Source: Thiosocius sp963753845 (lineage in GTDB: Bacteria; Pseudomonadota; Gammaproteobacteria; Chromatiales; Chromatiaceae). From it: a stretch of 64,000 nt of DNA. Below are positions 8,200-16,357 of this stretch, in pieces. The stretch's first letter is position 1, and every line of letters begins with the position of its first letter. The notes beneath the pieces are model-generated. The model worked only from the letters and a program-made list of their open reading frames with translations, made no database searches and was not told the DNA's origin. The position numbers and the translations under genes are program-made. The stretch lies in contig CAVWEI010000036.1 in the NCBI GenBank assembly GCA_963753845.1, positions 62,001 to 126,000 on the forward strand, written 5' to 3'.

Positions 8200-8631
8200 A
8201 TGAACACCACGGTAAGCGCAAAGCCCGCCGAAGTCCGCCGGGAATGGTTATTGGTCGATGCCGAAGGCAAAACCCTGGGGCGTCTGGCGTCTGAAATCGC
8301 ACGCCGGCTCAGAGGCAAGCACAAGCCGATCTTCACCCCGCACGTCGACACCGGCGACTACATCGTGGTGGTCAATGCCGAGAAGGTCGCGGTCACCGGC
8401 AACAAGCTGGCCGACAAGATGTACCATCATCACACCGGTTATATCGGCAACCTCAAGTCGATCAGCCTCGAGAAGCTGCTGCAGAAAGCGCCGGAGCGCG
8501 TCATTGAGACCGCCGTGCGTGGCATGTTGCCGCGCAACCCGCTGGGCCGCGCCATGATGAAGAAGCTGCGGATCTTCGCAGGCCCAGAGCATACCCACCA
8601 GGCACAGCAGCCCAAGCCGCTGGATATCTGA
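8200..8631 (+). CDS. rplM: 50S ribosomal protein L13, copy 2
   Basis: A 143-residue L13, intact and equal in length to copy 1, with a Q-to-L change in the EK(Q/L)LQK segment. The other differences from copy 1 are mostly third-position changes, so the copy has been under protein-level selection or comes from a related strain. Paired with rpsI 14 bp downstream. Confidence 0.96.
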   Translation: MNTTVSAKPAEVRREWLLVDAEGKTLGRLASEIARRLRGKHKPIFTPHVDTGDYIVVVNAEKVAVTGNKLADKMYHHHTGYIGNLKSISLEKLLQKAPERVIETAVRGMLPRNPLGRAMMKKLRIFAGPEHTHQAQQPKPLDI

Positions 8632-8645
8632 GAACGGAACAGAGC

Positions 8646-9038
8646 ATGGCACAACAGATGAATTACGGAACCGGTCGCCGCAAGACCTCGGCCGCACGCG
8701 TTTTCCTCAACAGCGGAAACGGCAACATCACGGTCAACGGCCGTCCCCTGGACAAGTTTTTCGGCCGCGAGACCGCACGCATGGTCGTGCGCCAGCCGCT
8801 GGCGGTCACCGATATGATCGACAAGGTGGATATTGCCGTAACCGTCGCGGGTGGTGGCAACACCGGCCAGGCCGGCGCCATCCGTCATGGAATAGCCCGC
8901 GCGCTGGTGGAGCATGATGAGAGCATGCGCTCTCCCTTGCGCAAAGCCGGTTTCCTGACCCGCGACGCGCGCATGGTCGAGCGCAAGAAGGTCGGCCTGC
9001 GCAAGGCACGCAAGCGTCCTCAGTACTCGAAGCGCTAA
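8646..9038 (+). CDS. rpsI: 30S ribosomal protein S9, copy 2
   Basis: A 130-residue S9, intact, differing from copy 1 by a V-to-I change in DM(V/I)DKVD and by silent changes. The GTGRRKTSAARVFL start and basic RPQYSKR tail are present. Confidence 0.96.
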   Translation: MAQQMNYGTGRRKTSAARVFLNSGNGNITVNGRPLDKFFGRETARMVVRQPLAVTDMIDKVDIAVTVAGGGNTGQAGAIRHGIARALVEHDESMRSPLRKAGFLTRDARMVERKKVGLRKARKRPQYSKR

Positions 9039-9056
9039 TCCGCTTGACGCAGCCGC

Positions 9057-9104
9057 GGGCCGGGGGCGAAAGACCGCCCATTCCCGGCCCCCGGCCCCTT
9101 TCTT
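9057..9104 (+). terminator. terminator of rplM-rpsI, copy 2
   Basis: Same 11-bp G/C stem and T-rich tail as in unit 1, between rpsI and the tRNA. Confidence 0.7.
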
Positions 9105-9105
9105 A

Positions 9106-9181
9106 TGGGGCGTAGCTCAATTGGCAGAGCGACGGACTCTGACTCCGTAGGTTGTAGGTTCAATCCCTACCGCCCCAGCCA
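9106..9181 (+). tRNA. tRNA-Gln (anticodon CTG), copy 2
   Basis: Same 76-nt sequence as 5548-5623, including encoded CCA; anticodon CTG at 9139-9141. Confidence 0.95.
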
Positions 9182-9195
9182 TGTATGCAAAAGCA

Positions 9196-9225
9196 ACAAA
9201 ATGGCCCCTTTCGGGGCCTTTTTGT
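9196..9225 (+). terminator. terminator after tRNA-Gln, copy 2
   Basis: The GGCCCC-TTTC-GGGGCC hairpin is followed by TTTTTGTT. Confidence 0.85.
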
Positions 9226-9418
9226 TGTCCCGGCGATATTCCGGAGAGTCGGGATAGGCACGCCGGGCGTGTTCGAATGTTGCGCAGGCACATGAGCTAA
9301 CCCCCCCAAGCCCCTATTTCCGCATCAAAAAATCCGTTAAATCAGGTGTTTGCCCGTCCGTCGATCGTCGTATTTTTGCAACAGAAGAAAAAAGTGTGGA
9401 TTTTTTACAAAAAACCAC

Positions 9419-9447
9419 TTGCGTTGTTGCACAAGGGCTACTAGTAT
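9419..9447 (+). promoter_or_regulatory. porin promoter candidate, copy 2
   Basis: TTGCGT (9419-9424), 17 bp, TAGTAT (9442-9447). The surrounding noncoding stretch from 9226 to 9498 is AT-rich and holds no gene. Confidence 0.55.
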
Positions 9448-9498
9448 TCTCACTGCACAGCTTTTCTATTAACCAAACACCTTTACGGGAGTTCTCAA

Positions 9499-10612
9499 AT
9501 GAACAAAAAACTTCTCGCAGCTGCAGTGGTTGCAGCGGTCGCCGCATCCCCGGCTGCCTTTGCCGACAGCACCGTCTACGGTAAGTTGCACACCGCTATT
9601 CAGTACAACGACTTCGAAATTCCGGACGGTGCCGGCGGCAAGATCGACCAAAGCAACTACTCGGTCGAAAGCAATGCCTCGCGCCTGGGCTTCAAGGGTT
9701 CGGAAGACCTGGGTAACGGCCTGAAGGCGATCTACCAGATCGAATTCGGTATCAGCTCCGACGGTGGCCTGGCCCAGACCAACGCCAACACCGGTCCTCG
9801 TACCCCGATCAACAATGCACGTAACACCTTCGTCGGCCTGTCCGGCGACTGGGGTACCGCCCTGGTCGGTCGTCACGACACCCCGATGAAGATGGCCTTC
9901 TACGCCTCGGGCAACGAGCTCCTGGGTGATTCCATCATCGACCTGAACGACGACCAGAGTCTCATCGGTGTGTTCCAGGAAGTCCGTGCCAGCAACGCGA
10001 TCGCGTATGTTTCGCCGAACTTCTCCGGCTTCACGGTTGTAGGCGCCATCATCCCGGGCGAAGAGATCGAGACCCCGGCCACCGGTCCTGTGCCTATGCC
10101 CTACTCGCCCCTCGGTAAGGAAGCGCGTGACGGCCTCGCCGATCACTGGTCCGTGGGTGCCATGTACTCCGGCAACGGCCTGAAGGTCTCCGGTGGCTAC
10201 GAGCAACTGGACAACCAGGCTGGTCGGTGTTTCTGCCAAAGCCGCAAACAATGACATGAAGACATGGCAGGTTGGCGGTACCTACACCTGGAACAACCTG
10301 CAAGTCGGTGGTGAGTATCAGAGTACCACTGACTATGGTTTCCAGGACAACGACGACTACGACGCTTGGGCCGCTACCGGCAAGTACACCATGGGCAACA
10401 ATGCCATCATGGCGGTCTACACCAACTCCACGCTGAACCCGGATGTTGGGAGCGACGAGAAGACCTGGGGCTGGGGCCTCGCGGGTGAGCACAACCTGAG
10501 CAAGCGCAGCAAGGTGTATGCTGCCTATGCCTACAACAAGGACGACCGTCCTTCCGGCGAAAAAGATCTGGCCAACAGCCAGTTCTCGCTGGGTCTGATC
10601 CACAACTTCTAA
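9499..10612 (+). CDS. Gram-negative outer-membrane porin (one frameshift)
   Basis: A trimeric-type porin of about 370 residues. Signal peptide MNKKLLAAAVVAAVAASPA AFA, mature start DSTVYGKLHTAIQYND, alternating beta-strand sequence throughout, and a C-terminal phenylalanine (GLIHNF) as required for outer-membrane assembly. The frame breaks once near 10211-10225: one frame ends at 10254, while a +1 frame continues from VGVSAKAANNDMKTWQVGG to 10612. One extra base or two missing bases explain this; both halves are well conserved, so a sequence error is likely. Own promoter at 9419 and terminator at 10638. Confidence 0.88.
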
Positions 10613-10637
10613 TCATCGATTAGCATCTTGTGATCGG

Positions 10638-10664
10638 AAACGGGGCCTTCGGGCCCCGTTTTTT
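10638..10664 (+). terminator. porin terminator
   Basis: The stem ACGGGGCC/GGCCCCGT has a short TTCG-like loop and a T run. Confidence 0.85.
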
Positions 10665-10998
10665 ATGGCTCTGTCCGAGTTAAGTGTTGCAAAGGCGTAA
10701 ACCGAAGGGGACGGCTCCTGAAAGGAGGCGGCGCCACGAACAAACCGAGCGGCGGCTCAGGGCTTTAGTTCGAGGTCCGTAGACCTTCTGACAGTACGGG
10801 CTGTGCCCGACATCGGCAGGCGCAGCCTGCCCTACGGCTGCTCAAGCCGTTCGAACGGAGCCTCAACAGTCAACTCAGCCAGAGCCTTTTATCGGCGGTC
10901 GATTCCCCTGCCTGGTGCTAGTCGGGGATATCAAGCAGCGCGCAGAAGCATGCCGCGTATCGCGGCGTTGTCTTTTTTCGGAAGAGATGCATGGTCTG
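10665..10998. other. noncoding region with a small palindrome
   Basis: No convincing gene in these 334 bp between the porin and rpiA. A GGCAGGC-GCA-GCCTGCC hairpin at 10815-10831 resembles the REP-like palindromes common between genes in gammaproteobacteria, but a single copy is seen here. Confidence 0.4.
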
Positions 10999-11658
10999 CT
11001 ATCGCTGGATCACCTTGGGTCCCTCGGCCGTGCCGAGAATCAGTACATCGGCCGGGCGATGCGCGAAGATGCCGACCGTAACGACACCGGCCAGTTGATT
11101 GATCTCGGTCTCCAGCTTCATCGGCTCCATGATCTCCAGGTTGTGCACATCGAGGATCAGGTTGCCGTTGTCTGTGACCAGGCCCTCGCGCCACACCGGA
11201 GTGCCGCCGAGTGCCACGAGCTCGCGCGCGACATAGCTGCGCGCCATCGGGATCACCTCGACCGGCAGGGGAAACTTGCCCAGCACGTCGACCAGTTTGC
11301 TCTCGTCGGCGATGCACACGAACTTCCTGCTCGCGGCCGCCACGATCTTTTCGCGCGTCAGTGCACCGCCCCCGCCCTTGATCAGATGCAGTTGGTGGTT
11401 CGACTCGTCGGCACCATCGACATAGACTTCGAGACCGCCGGTCGCGTTGAGGTCCAGCACCGGGATGCCGAGTTTCTTCATCCTGTCGGTCGATGCCTCG
11501 GAGCTTGAAACGGCGCCCTCGAAGCGACCCTTGACCGCCGCGAGCGCATCGATGAAATGATTGACGGTCGAGCCCGTGCCCACGCCGATAATGCCGCTGT
11601 CCGGCAGGAACTGGACGGCCGCTTCGGCCGCCTGTCGTTTCAGATCGTCTGCGTTCAT
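10999..11658 (-). CDS. rpiA: ribose-5-phosphate isomerase A
   Basis: A 219-residue enzyme interconverting ribose-5-phosphate and ribulose-5-phosphate in the pentose phosphate and Calvin cycles. Family motifs are visible: GIGTGSTVNHFIDAL-type phosphate loop (GVGTGSTV), DGADESN, KGGGGALTREKI and ADESK. I chose the ATG giving MNADDLKRQAAE, which has a GAGGG ribosome site nine bases upstream; the open frame extends 21 codons further without support. Divergent from ilvA across 300 bp. Confidence 0.95.
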   Translation of the reverse strand: MNADDLKRQAAEAAVQFLPDSGIIGVGTGSTVNHFIDALAAVKGRFEGAVSSSEASTDRMKKLGIPVLDLNATGGLEVYVDGADESNHQLHLIKGGGGALTREKIVAAASRKFVCIADESKLVDVLGKFPLPVEVIPMARSYVARELVALGGTPVWREGLVTDNGNLILDVHNLEIMEPMKLETEINQLAGVVTVGIFAHRPADVLILGTAEGPKVIQR

Positions 11659-11844
11659 AACTGCCCTCTTGTATGTGCCGAACGAATCCGGTCGTTTGTT
11701 TTCGGTCGCAGACGTTATCACCGATCAATCACTCACTGCCAGAACACCGGCCACCATGAAGGTGATGTATTGCTCGGCCCCCTGTGGCTGGGAATTGCCC
11801 ACGCGGTCGCAGCACGATTCCTGCCACTGCCTTACACTGGTGCA

Positions 11845-11891
11845 TGCTTCGCCATTACTGGCTCTAGAAATGTGCCAGTAATGGCGAAGCA
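11845..11891. repeat. perfect 18-bp inverted repeat between rpiA and ilvA
   Basis: Arms 11845-11862 and 11874-11891 are perfectly complementary (TGCTTCGCCATTACTGGC and its complement) around an 11-nt loop. No T tract follows on either strand, so it is not a standard terminator. Nothing else is evident in the 11659-11958 gap. Confidence 0.85.
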
Positions 11892-11958
11892 GTACACTAG
11901 GCCCCGCGGAGCCCGCGCTGTGTGGCGCAAACCTGCCGTAATCCATGAGAGACCAAGA

Positions 11959-13479
11959 ATGTCACGTAGCTATTTGGAAAGAATCCTGCGCGCTCGCGTC
12001 TATGACGTCGCTATAGAGTCCCCGCTTGAGAAGGCCACCCGGCTGTCGATGCGCACCGGCAATACCGTGCTGCTCAAACGCGAGGACGCGCAACAGATCT
12101 TCTCTTTCAAGCTGCGTGGTGCATACAACAAAATCTACCAGCTGACCAAGGAACAGCGCGCCGCAGGCGTGGTTGCCGCATCCGCAGGCAATCATGCGCA
12201 GGGCGTCGCACTTGCCGGCGAGCGCCTGGGTGTGCATACGACCATTGTCATGCCTGTCACCACCCCGGCGATCAAGGTCGGAACCGTGCGCCGACTCGGT
12301 GGCAAGGCCGTGTTGCAGGGCGATTCATACGATGAGGCATATGCCCATGCCGCGAAGCTGGCCACCGCAAAAGGGCTGACCTTTATCCACCCATTTGATG
12401 ATCCCGACGTGATCGCAGGCCAGGGGACCATCGGTATGGAGATTCTGCGGCAGCACGCCGATCCGATCGATGCGGTGTTCGTGCCGGTCGGCGGCGGCGG
12501 TTTGATCGCGGGCGTCGCTGCGTACATCAAGCACGTGCGCCCCGACATCAGGGTGATAGGGGTGGAGCCCGAGGATTCCCCGACGCTGGAGCGCGCCATG
12601 GCCGCGGGACGTCGTGTCGTCCTGCCGCGGGTGGGACTCTTTGCCGATGGCGTGGCGGTGCGACAGATCGGCAAAGAGCCATTTCGTATCGCACGCAAGC
12701 TGGTCGACGAGGTCATCCTGGTGAGCACGGATGAAATCTGTGCCGCCATCAAGGACGTGTTCGACGATACCCGCAGCGTGGCTGAACCGGCGGGTGCATT
12801 GGCCATCGCGGGTATCAAAAAGTACGTTGCACGCGAAAAGGCGAAAGGTCAGACCCTGATCGGTATCCTGAGCGGTGCAAACGTCAATTTCGATCGCCTG
12901 CGTCATATCGCTGAGCGCGCAGAGGTGGGGGAGCAGCGCGAGGCACTGTTTGCGGTACAGATACCCGAGAAGCCCGGCAGCTTCCTGGCCTTTTGCCGTG
13001 CCCTGGGCAAGCGCAGTATCACCGAATTCAACTATCGCTATTCTGATCAGAGCAGTGCCCAGGTGTTCTGTGGCGTCGAGTTGCGAAATGGCAACATCGA
13101 ACGGGCGGAGTTGGTCGAGCAATTGCTCGAGAAGGGGTTCAAGGTGACCGACCTGACCGACAACGAGACGGCCAAGCTGCATATCCGGTACATGGTCGGG
13201 GGGCATGCGCCCCAGGTGCAGGATGAAAAATTGTTCCGGTTCGAGTTCCCCGAGCGGCCGGGCGCTCTGCTGGCCTTCCTCAAGGGCTTGTCTCGCGGCT
13301 GGAACATCAGCCTCTTCCACTACCGCAATCACGGTGCCGCCTATGGGCGCGTCCTGGTTGGCCTGCAGTTGGAGCAGAAGGCGGCGCGCGATTTCCGTAC
13401 CTATATGGAAGACAACGGATACGCTTACAGCGAGGAGACCGACAATCCCGCATACCAGTTGTTCGCCAAGGGCGGTTAG
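11959..13479 (+). CDS. ilvA: biosynthetic threonine ammonia-lyase
   Basis: A 506-residue PLP enzyme converting threonine to 2-oxobutanoate, the first step toward isoleucine. The catalytic core spans about residues 1-320: PLP lysine in FSFKLRGAYN, SAGNHAQGVA and the glycine-rich PVGGGGLIAG phosphate loop. Two ACT-like regulatory domains follow (ALFAVQIPEKPGSF and KLFRFEFPERPGALLAF), the feedback-inhibited long form. I chose the ATG giving MSRSYLERILRARVYDVA; the open frame continues upstream across the hairpin without family similarity. Alone in its transcription unit, with a terminator at 13511. Confidence 0.96.
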   Translation: MSRSYLERILRARVYDVAIESPLEKATRLSMRTGNTVLLKREDAQQIFSFKLRGAYNKIYQLTKEQRAAGVVAASAGNHAQGVALAGERLGVHTTIVMPVTTPAIKVGTVRRLGGKAVLQGDSYDEAYAHAAKLATAKGLTFIHPFDDPDVIAGQGTIGMEILRQHADPIDAVFVPVGGGGLIAGVAAYIKHVRPDIRVIGVEPEDSPTLERAMAAGRRVVLPRVGLFADGVAVRQIGKEPFRIARKLVDEVILVSTDEICAAIKDVFDDTRSVAEPAGALAIAGIKKYVAREKAKGQTLIGILSGANVNFDRLRHIAERAEVGEQREALFAVQIPEKPGSFLAFCRALGKRSITEFNYRYSDQSSAQVFCGVELRNGNIERAELVEQLLEKGFKVTDLTDNETAKLHIRYMVGGHAPQVQDEKLFRFEFPERPGALLAFLKGLSRGWNISLFHYRNHGAAYGRVLVGLQLEQKAARDFRTYMEDNGYAYSEETDNPAYQLFAKGG

Positions 13480-13510
13480 CCCGGGCATCGGATTCAATAT
13501 TCAGAACAGA

Positions 13511-13542
13511 AAAAGCCCGACCGGATGGTCGGGCTTTTTTTT
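13511..13542. terminator. bidirectional terminator between ilvA and the H1-like gene
   Basis: The stem AAAAGCCCGACC/GGTCGGGCTTTT with loop GGAT has A and T tracts on both sides and serves two convergent genes. Confidence 0.9.
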
Positions 13543-13559
13543 ACGTGGTTACCGCTGGG

Positions 13560-14018
13560 TCAACGCTTCTTGCGTGGAGTGACCTTGCGGGGCCTTGCCA
13601 CTGGCTTCTTGGTGACAGCGGCCTTTTTGCGGGGTGCTGCCTTCCTGGTGACTACAGCCTTCTTGCGCGGAGCTGCCTTCTTCTTGGCAACGGCCTTCTT
13701 GCGCGGAGCTGCCTTCTTCTTGGCAACGGCCTTCTTGCGCGGTGCTGCCTTCCTGGTGACGGCGGCCTTCTTGCGCGGAGCTGCCTTCTTCTTGGCGACG
13801 GCCTTTTTGCGCGGTGCTGCCTTCTTCTTGGCGACGGCCTTCTTGCGAGGTGCTGCCTTCCTGGTGACGGCGGCCTTCTTGCGAGGTGCAGCCTTCTTCT
13901 TGGCGACGGCCTTTTTGCGAGGTGCTGCCTTCTTCTTTGCAGCGACCTTCTTCGTAGACACCGTAGCCTTCTTGACTACGGATTTCTTAGTGGCGGATGC
14001 CTTCTTCTTGACTGCCAT
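13560..14018 (-). CDS. histone H1-like lysine/alanine-rich DNA-binding protein
   Basis: A 152-residue protein made almost entirely of Lys, Ala, Arg, Pro and Val. A short leader (MAVKKKASATKKSVVKK) is followed by nine tandem 12-residue units of the AAPRKKAVAKKK / AAPRKKAAVTRK type (residues 31-138) and a basic tail. It resembles bacterial histone H1-like proteins and the C-terminus of AlgP/Hc1, which coat DNA non-specifically. I chose the ATG with the strong GGAGGGG site seven bases upstream. Repeat number may vary between strains or be mis-assembled. Confidence 0.85.
   Translation of the reverse strand: MAVKKKASATKKSVVKKATVSTKKVAAKKKAAPRKKAVAKKKAAPRKKAAVTRKAAPRKKAVAKKKAAPRKKAVAKKKAAPRKKAAVTRKAAPRKKAVAKKKAAPRKKAVAKKKAAPRKKAVVTRKAAPRKKAAVTKKPVARPRKVTPRKKR
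13605..13928 (-). repeat. nine 36-bp coding tandem repeats
   Basis: Nine in-frame 36-bp units encode two alternating peptide types, A (AVAKKK ending) and B (AVTRK ending), in the order ABA ABA ABB, i.e. a 108-bp higher-order unit. Confidence 0.9.
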
Positions 14019-14331
14019 AAACCCCTCCGGTTGAACAGTTGCCATAGATTATGGATTGAGTATAAACAAGGAAAACGAAATTACTAGTTTGTCAACGGGG
14101 GTATCGACGTTTGTATTCAAGGCTTTAGCGAATTCTCGTTAAAACTTTTTTCGTGCCCGTGTGCGTTGACACGATGTATAGCGTGTCAATCGCATATACA
14201 TGCCGTTTCGTGCGCGGCGTCATGAACACGCCCGGGATGAAATGTTGGAGGAAAGAAAACGCAAACACTGTTGCCAATGTTTGTATTGAATGGGTCTTTC
14301 TGATGCGTGCACCGTTCGACGTCTGCAGCTG
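14019..14331. other. noncoding region upstream of the H1-like gene
   Basis: 313 bp, more AT-rich than the surroundings near 14050-14180. Presumably holds the H1-like promoter (minus strand) and the end of the 5-FCL transcript. No gene seen. Confidence 0.4.
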
Positions 14332-14925
14332 TCAGCGTCGTGCGAAGTAGAACCTGCGATCGCTTGCTATCGCGTCGAGTGTGATATCCCAGGCTTGGGT
14401 CTGCAGTCTGTCGACGCGTTGCGACTCATGTGCAAAGCCGATCAGATACGGATGTGTTCTATGCTTCAGGCGGCGAATGAATGCGAAGCTGCGATCGTAG
14501 TATCCGCCGCCCATGCCGAGCCGGTGGCAGTCGCTGTCGAAACCGAGCAACGGCACGATGACCAGATCCAGATTGCGTGCGGCGACGAGATCGCCCGCGC
14601 GCGGAATCGGTTCCGGGATACCGAAGCGGTTTGGCGCAACACGGTCGCCAGGCCGCCACCGGCAAAACCAGAGCCGGCCCGAAAGAAAAGGGTGCAGTAC
14701 CGGCAGGAAACACTGCTTGTTCGATTGGGCAGCATGCTCCATGAGGCCCATCGGACTGAGTTCACCCTTGATACCGAAGTAGGCGGCGACGCGCTTTGCG
14801 CGAACAAATCGCGGATGTTTCAGAATCAGCCTTGCAGCGGAAGCCGCTGCTTCGGCCCGCGCCTGTGCAGAAAGGGCGAGGCGAGTATGTTTGAGATGCT
14901 GGCGGAGCCTTTGCTGATCAGTCAT
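14332..14925 (-). CDS. ygfA: 5-formyltetrahydrofolate cyclo-ligase
   Basis: A 197-residue ATP-dependent enzyme that returns 5-formyl-THF to the folate pool. Signature segments include the basic N-terminal helix, AAYFGIKGELSP, FCRWRPGDR and the C-terminal GMGGGYYDRSF nucleotide-binding loop. I chose the ATG giving MTDQQRLRQHLKHTR, just after the 6S RNA end; the longer open frame would start within the 6S RNA. It lies directly downstream of ssrS, as in many gammaproteobacteria, where the two are cotranscribed. Confidence 0.93.
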   Translation of the reverse strand: MTDQQRLRQHLKHTRLALSAQARAEAAASAARLILKHPRFVRAKRVAAYFGIKGELSPMGLMEHAAQSNKQCFLPVLHPFLSGRLWFCRWRPGDRVAPNRFGIPEPIPRAGDLVAARNLDLVIVPLLGFDSDCHRLGMGGGYYDRSFAFIRRLKHRTHPYLIGFAHESQRVDRLQTQAWDITLDAIASDRRFYFARR

Positions 14926-14941
14926 TGGCGGAGTTGGGTAG

Positions 14942-15134
14942 AGGCATCCCCCGCCTGTGCCGGTACTCGCCGTCATCCATGAACCGTGAGGTTCAAGTGG
15001 GACCAGAACGGCGCCTCAGGCTTTCCGCTACGAGGCGGACATGCACACTGGCAACCGTGATCCAGTCCCGGGGTGCATAAAGCATAGGCTCAAGGGAATA
15101 TCGGGCCAGCTATCGAACACCGCAGGGAATGCCT
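14942..15134 (-). ncRNA. ssrS: 6S RNA
   Basis: The approximately 193-nt RNA sits between zapA and the 5-FCL gene, the conserved site of ssrS. Family landmarks on the minus strand are CCTGCGGTGTTCG near the 5' end, CCTTGAGCC, the CATGTCCGC / GCGGAAAGCC central arm and CTTGAACC-TCAC-GGTTCA near the 3' end. The termini AGGCAT and ATGCCT pair to close the long rod. 6S RNA binds sigma-70 RNA polymerase and releases it through product RNA synthesis. Exact ends are estimated from the closing stem. Confidence 0.93.
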
Positions 15135-15158
15135 GAACACAGGCTAAACCCAAATGCG

Positions 15159-15473
15159 TCAGAGTTCCAGCTGGGTGCTGTCATTTAGTGCGATTTCGAT
15201 GCGCTCGCGCAGGGAACGGATGCGTTTGTTGGCCGAGCTTGCCGCGGAATCCTGGTCCGACTTTTCCTTGAGCAACTCGTGTGCCAGGTTGAGCGCGACC
15301 ATGACCGCGATCCGGTCGGTGCCGATCACCTTCCCGGTGCTGCGCACTTCGCGCATCCGCGCGTCCAGAAAGCGTGACGCGCTCACCAGTTCGTCTTCGG
15401 TACCCGGTTCGCAGGCTATCCGGTAGTCTTTTCCAAGGATGCTGACCGCTACCGGCTCGTTGGCCTTGCTCAC
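15159..15473 (-). CDS. zapA: cell division protein ZapA
   Basis: A 104-residue FtsZ-ring stabiliser. The N-terminus EPVAVSILGKDYRIACEPGTEDEL is typical, with RMREVRSTGKVIGTDRIAVMVALNLAHELL in the middle and a C-terminal coiled coil. The start overlaps the end of the zapB-like gene by four bases. Upstream of 6S RNA on the same strand. Confidence 0.93.
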   Translation of the reverse strand: MSKANEPVAVSILGKDYRIACEPGTEDELVSASRFLDARMREVRSTGKVIGTDRIAVMVALNLAHELLKEKSDQDSAASSANKRIRSLRERIEIALNDSTQLEL

Positions 15474-15703
15474 GCCTCGTCCTCCAGGCGCTTGAGTCTG
15501 GCGATCATGTCTTCGACACGGTGTTTCGCCTGATCATTTTTTTCCGCCAGTGTGTCGAGCTCGGACATCAGCTCCTGCTCGCGTGCGCGCAGTGTCTTGT
15601 TTTCGTCTTTGAGGTGGGTACAGGCACGAATCACTTCCTCGACGCGCAGCTCGAGTGCGCGCAGGTCCTGTTCCTGGATGCCTTGTTTGTCATTATTGCT
15701 CAT
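15470..15703 (-). CDS. ZapB-like coiled-coil protein
   Basis: A 77-residue, almost fully helical and charged protein with heptad leucines (DLRALELRVEEVIRAC, ENKTLRAREQEL, MIARLKRLEDEA). It corresponds to the short coiled-coil family found next to zapA in gammaproteobacteria and thought to act at the Z ring. Translationally coupled to zapA through an ATGA overlap. Confidence 0.8.
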   Translation of the reverse strand: MSNNDKQGIQEQDLRALELRVEEVIRACTHLKDENKTLRAREQELMSELDTLAEKNDQAKHRVEDMIARLKRLEDEA

Positions 15704-15795
15704 GAGTTTTCTGACTATAGTTTCCGTCGTCGAGCCGGGTCAATGGCGCTGCGTGATAGCATTACACATTACTGTCGTAAGTGTGACCGCAATCG

Positions 15796-16356
15796 ATGGC
15801 TGTTACCCCGCTCCCCGCCCTGCCCGACTATCCAGAGCTGGCCGCTGCACTGCAGCGTTGTGGCCTTGCGCAGAGTCCCTCGGAGGCGCAGGGGTTCGCG
15901 CTTGGCCTGTACGTGGCCGATGTCCCGGAGCCGTTGCAGCTATGGCAGCAGGAACTGTATTCGGACTTCGACCCGGCGGATGTGCTGGCGGGCGAGTGCC
16001 GCGCCGCCCTCGACCGGATGTTCGCCGATGTGTTTGCCGCGGACCGCGGTGAGCCGATGCAGCTCCTCAGCCTTCTGCTGCCGCAGGATATCCAGGTGGA
16101 CAGCACCCGTCTCGGCGCGGTACGTGACTGGTGCCAGGGCTTCCTGTTCGGTTTTGGCCTGGGCGGGGAGTCGGTGGCGGGACGGTTGTCTGAGCAGTCG
16201 CGCGGGTTGCTGCGCGATATGGCGGAGATGACCCGGCTGGATACCCAGGATGCCGACAATACCCCGGAAAACCAGTCGGCGCTGATCGAAATCGAGGAGT
16301 ACCTGCGCGTGGGCGTGATGCTCGTTCGCGATGATCTCGGCGGCGGGCAGGAGTGA
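15796..16356 (+). CDS. ygfB: UPF0149 family protein YgfB
   Basis: A 186-residue acidic all-helical protein of the YecA/YgfB family. The segments CGLAQSPSEAQGFALGLY, WCQGFLFGFGLG and a late EIEEYLRVGVMLV are typical. The function is not settled in most species. It heads the ygfB-pepP-ubiH-ubiI gene order shared with enterics and pseudomonads and is divergent from the zapB-like gene. Its stop lies one base before the pepP ATG. Confidence 0.92.
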   Translation: MAVTPLPALPDYPELAAALQRCGLAQSPSEAQGFALGLYVADVPEPLQLWQQELYSDFDPADVLAGECRAALDRMFADVFAADRGEPMQLLSLLLPQDIQVDSTRLGAVRDWCQGFLFGFGLGGESVAGRLSEQSRGLLRDMAEMTRLDTQDADNTPENQSALIEIEEYLRVGVMLVRDDLGGGQE

Positions 16357-16357
16357 C

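Larger units (their letters stand above)
6383..9940. repeat. tandem duplication, unit 2 (about 3.56 kb)
   Basis: Second occurrence of the segment at 2827-6377. It begins at TCTCAATTGA inside the 3' end of the glcF-like gene and runs through ferredoxin, rplM, rpsI, tRNA-Gln and into the porin, which continues normally beyond the repeat. The five bases 6378-6382 between the units match neither parent clearly. Confidence 0.9.

Noticed and set aside
13605..13928. Regular 36-bp repeats, CRISPR-like spacing
   Set aside because: The repeats are contiguous, in frame and encode the 12-residue units of the histone-like protein; there are no unique spacers.
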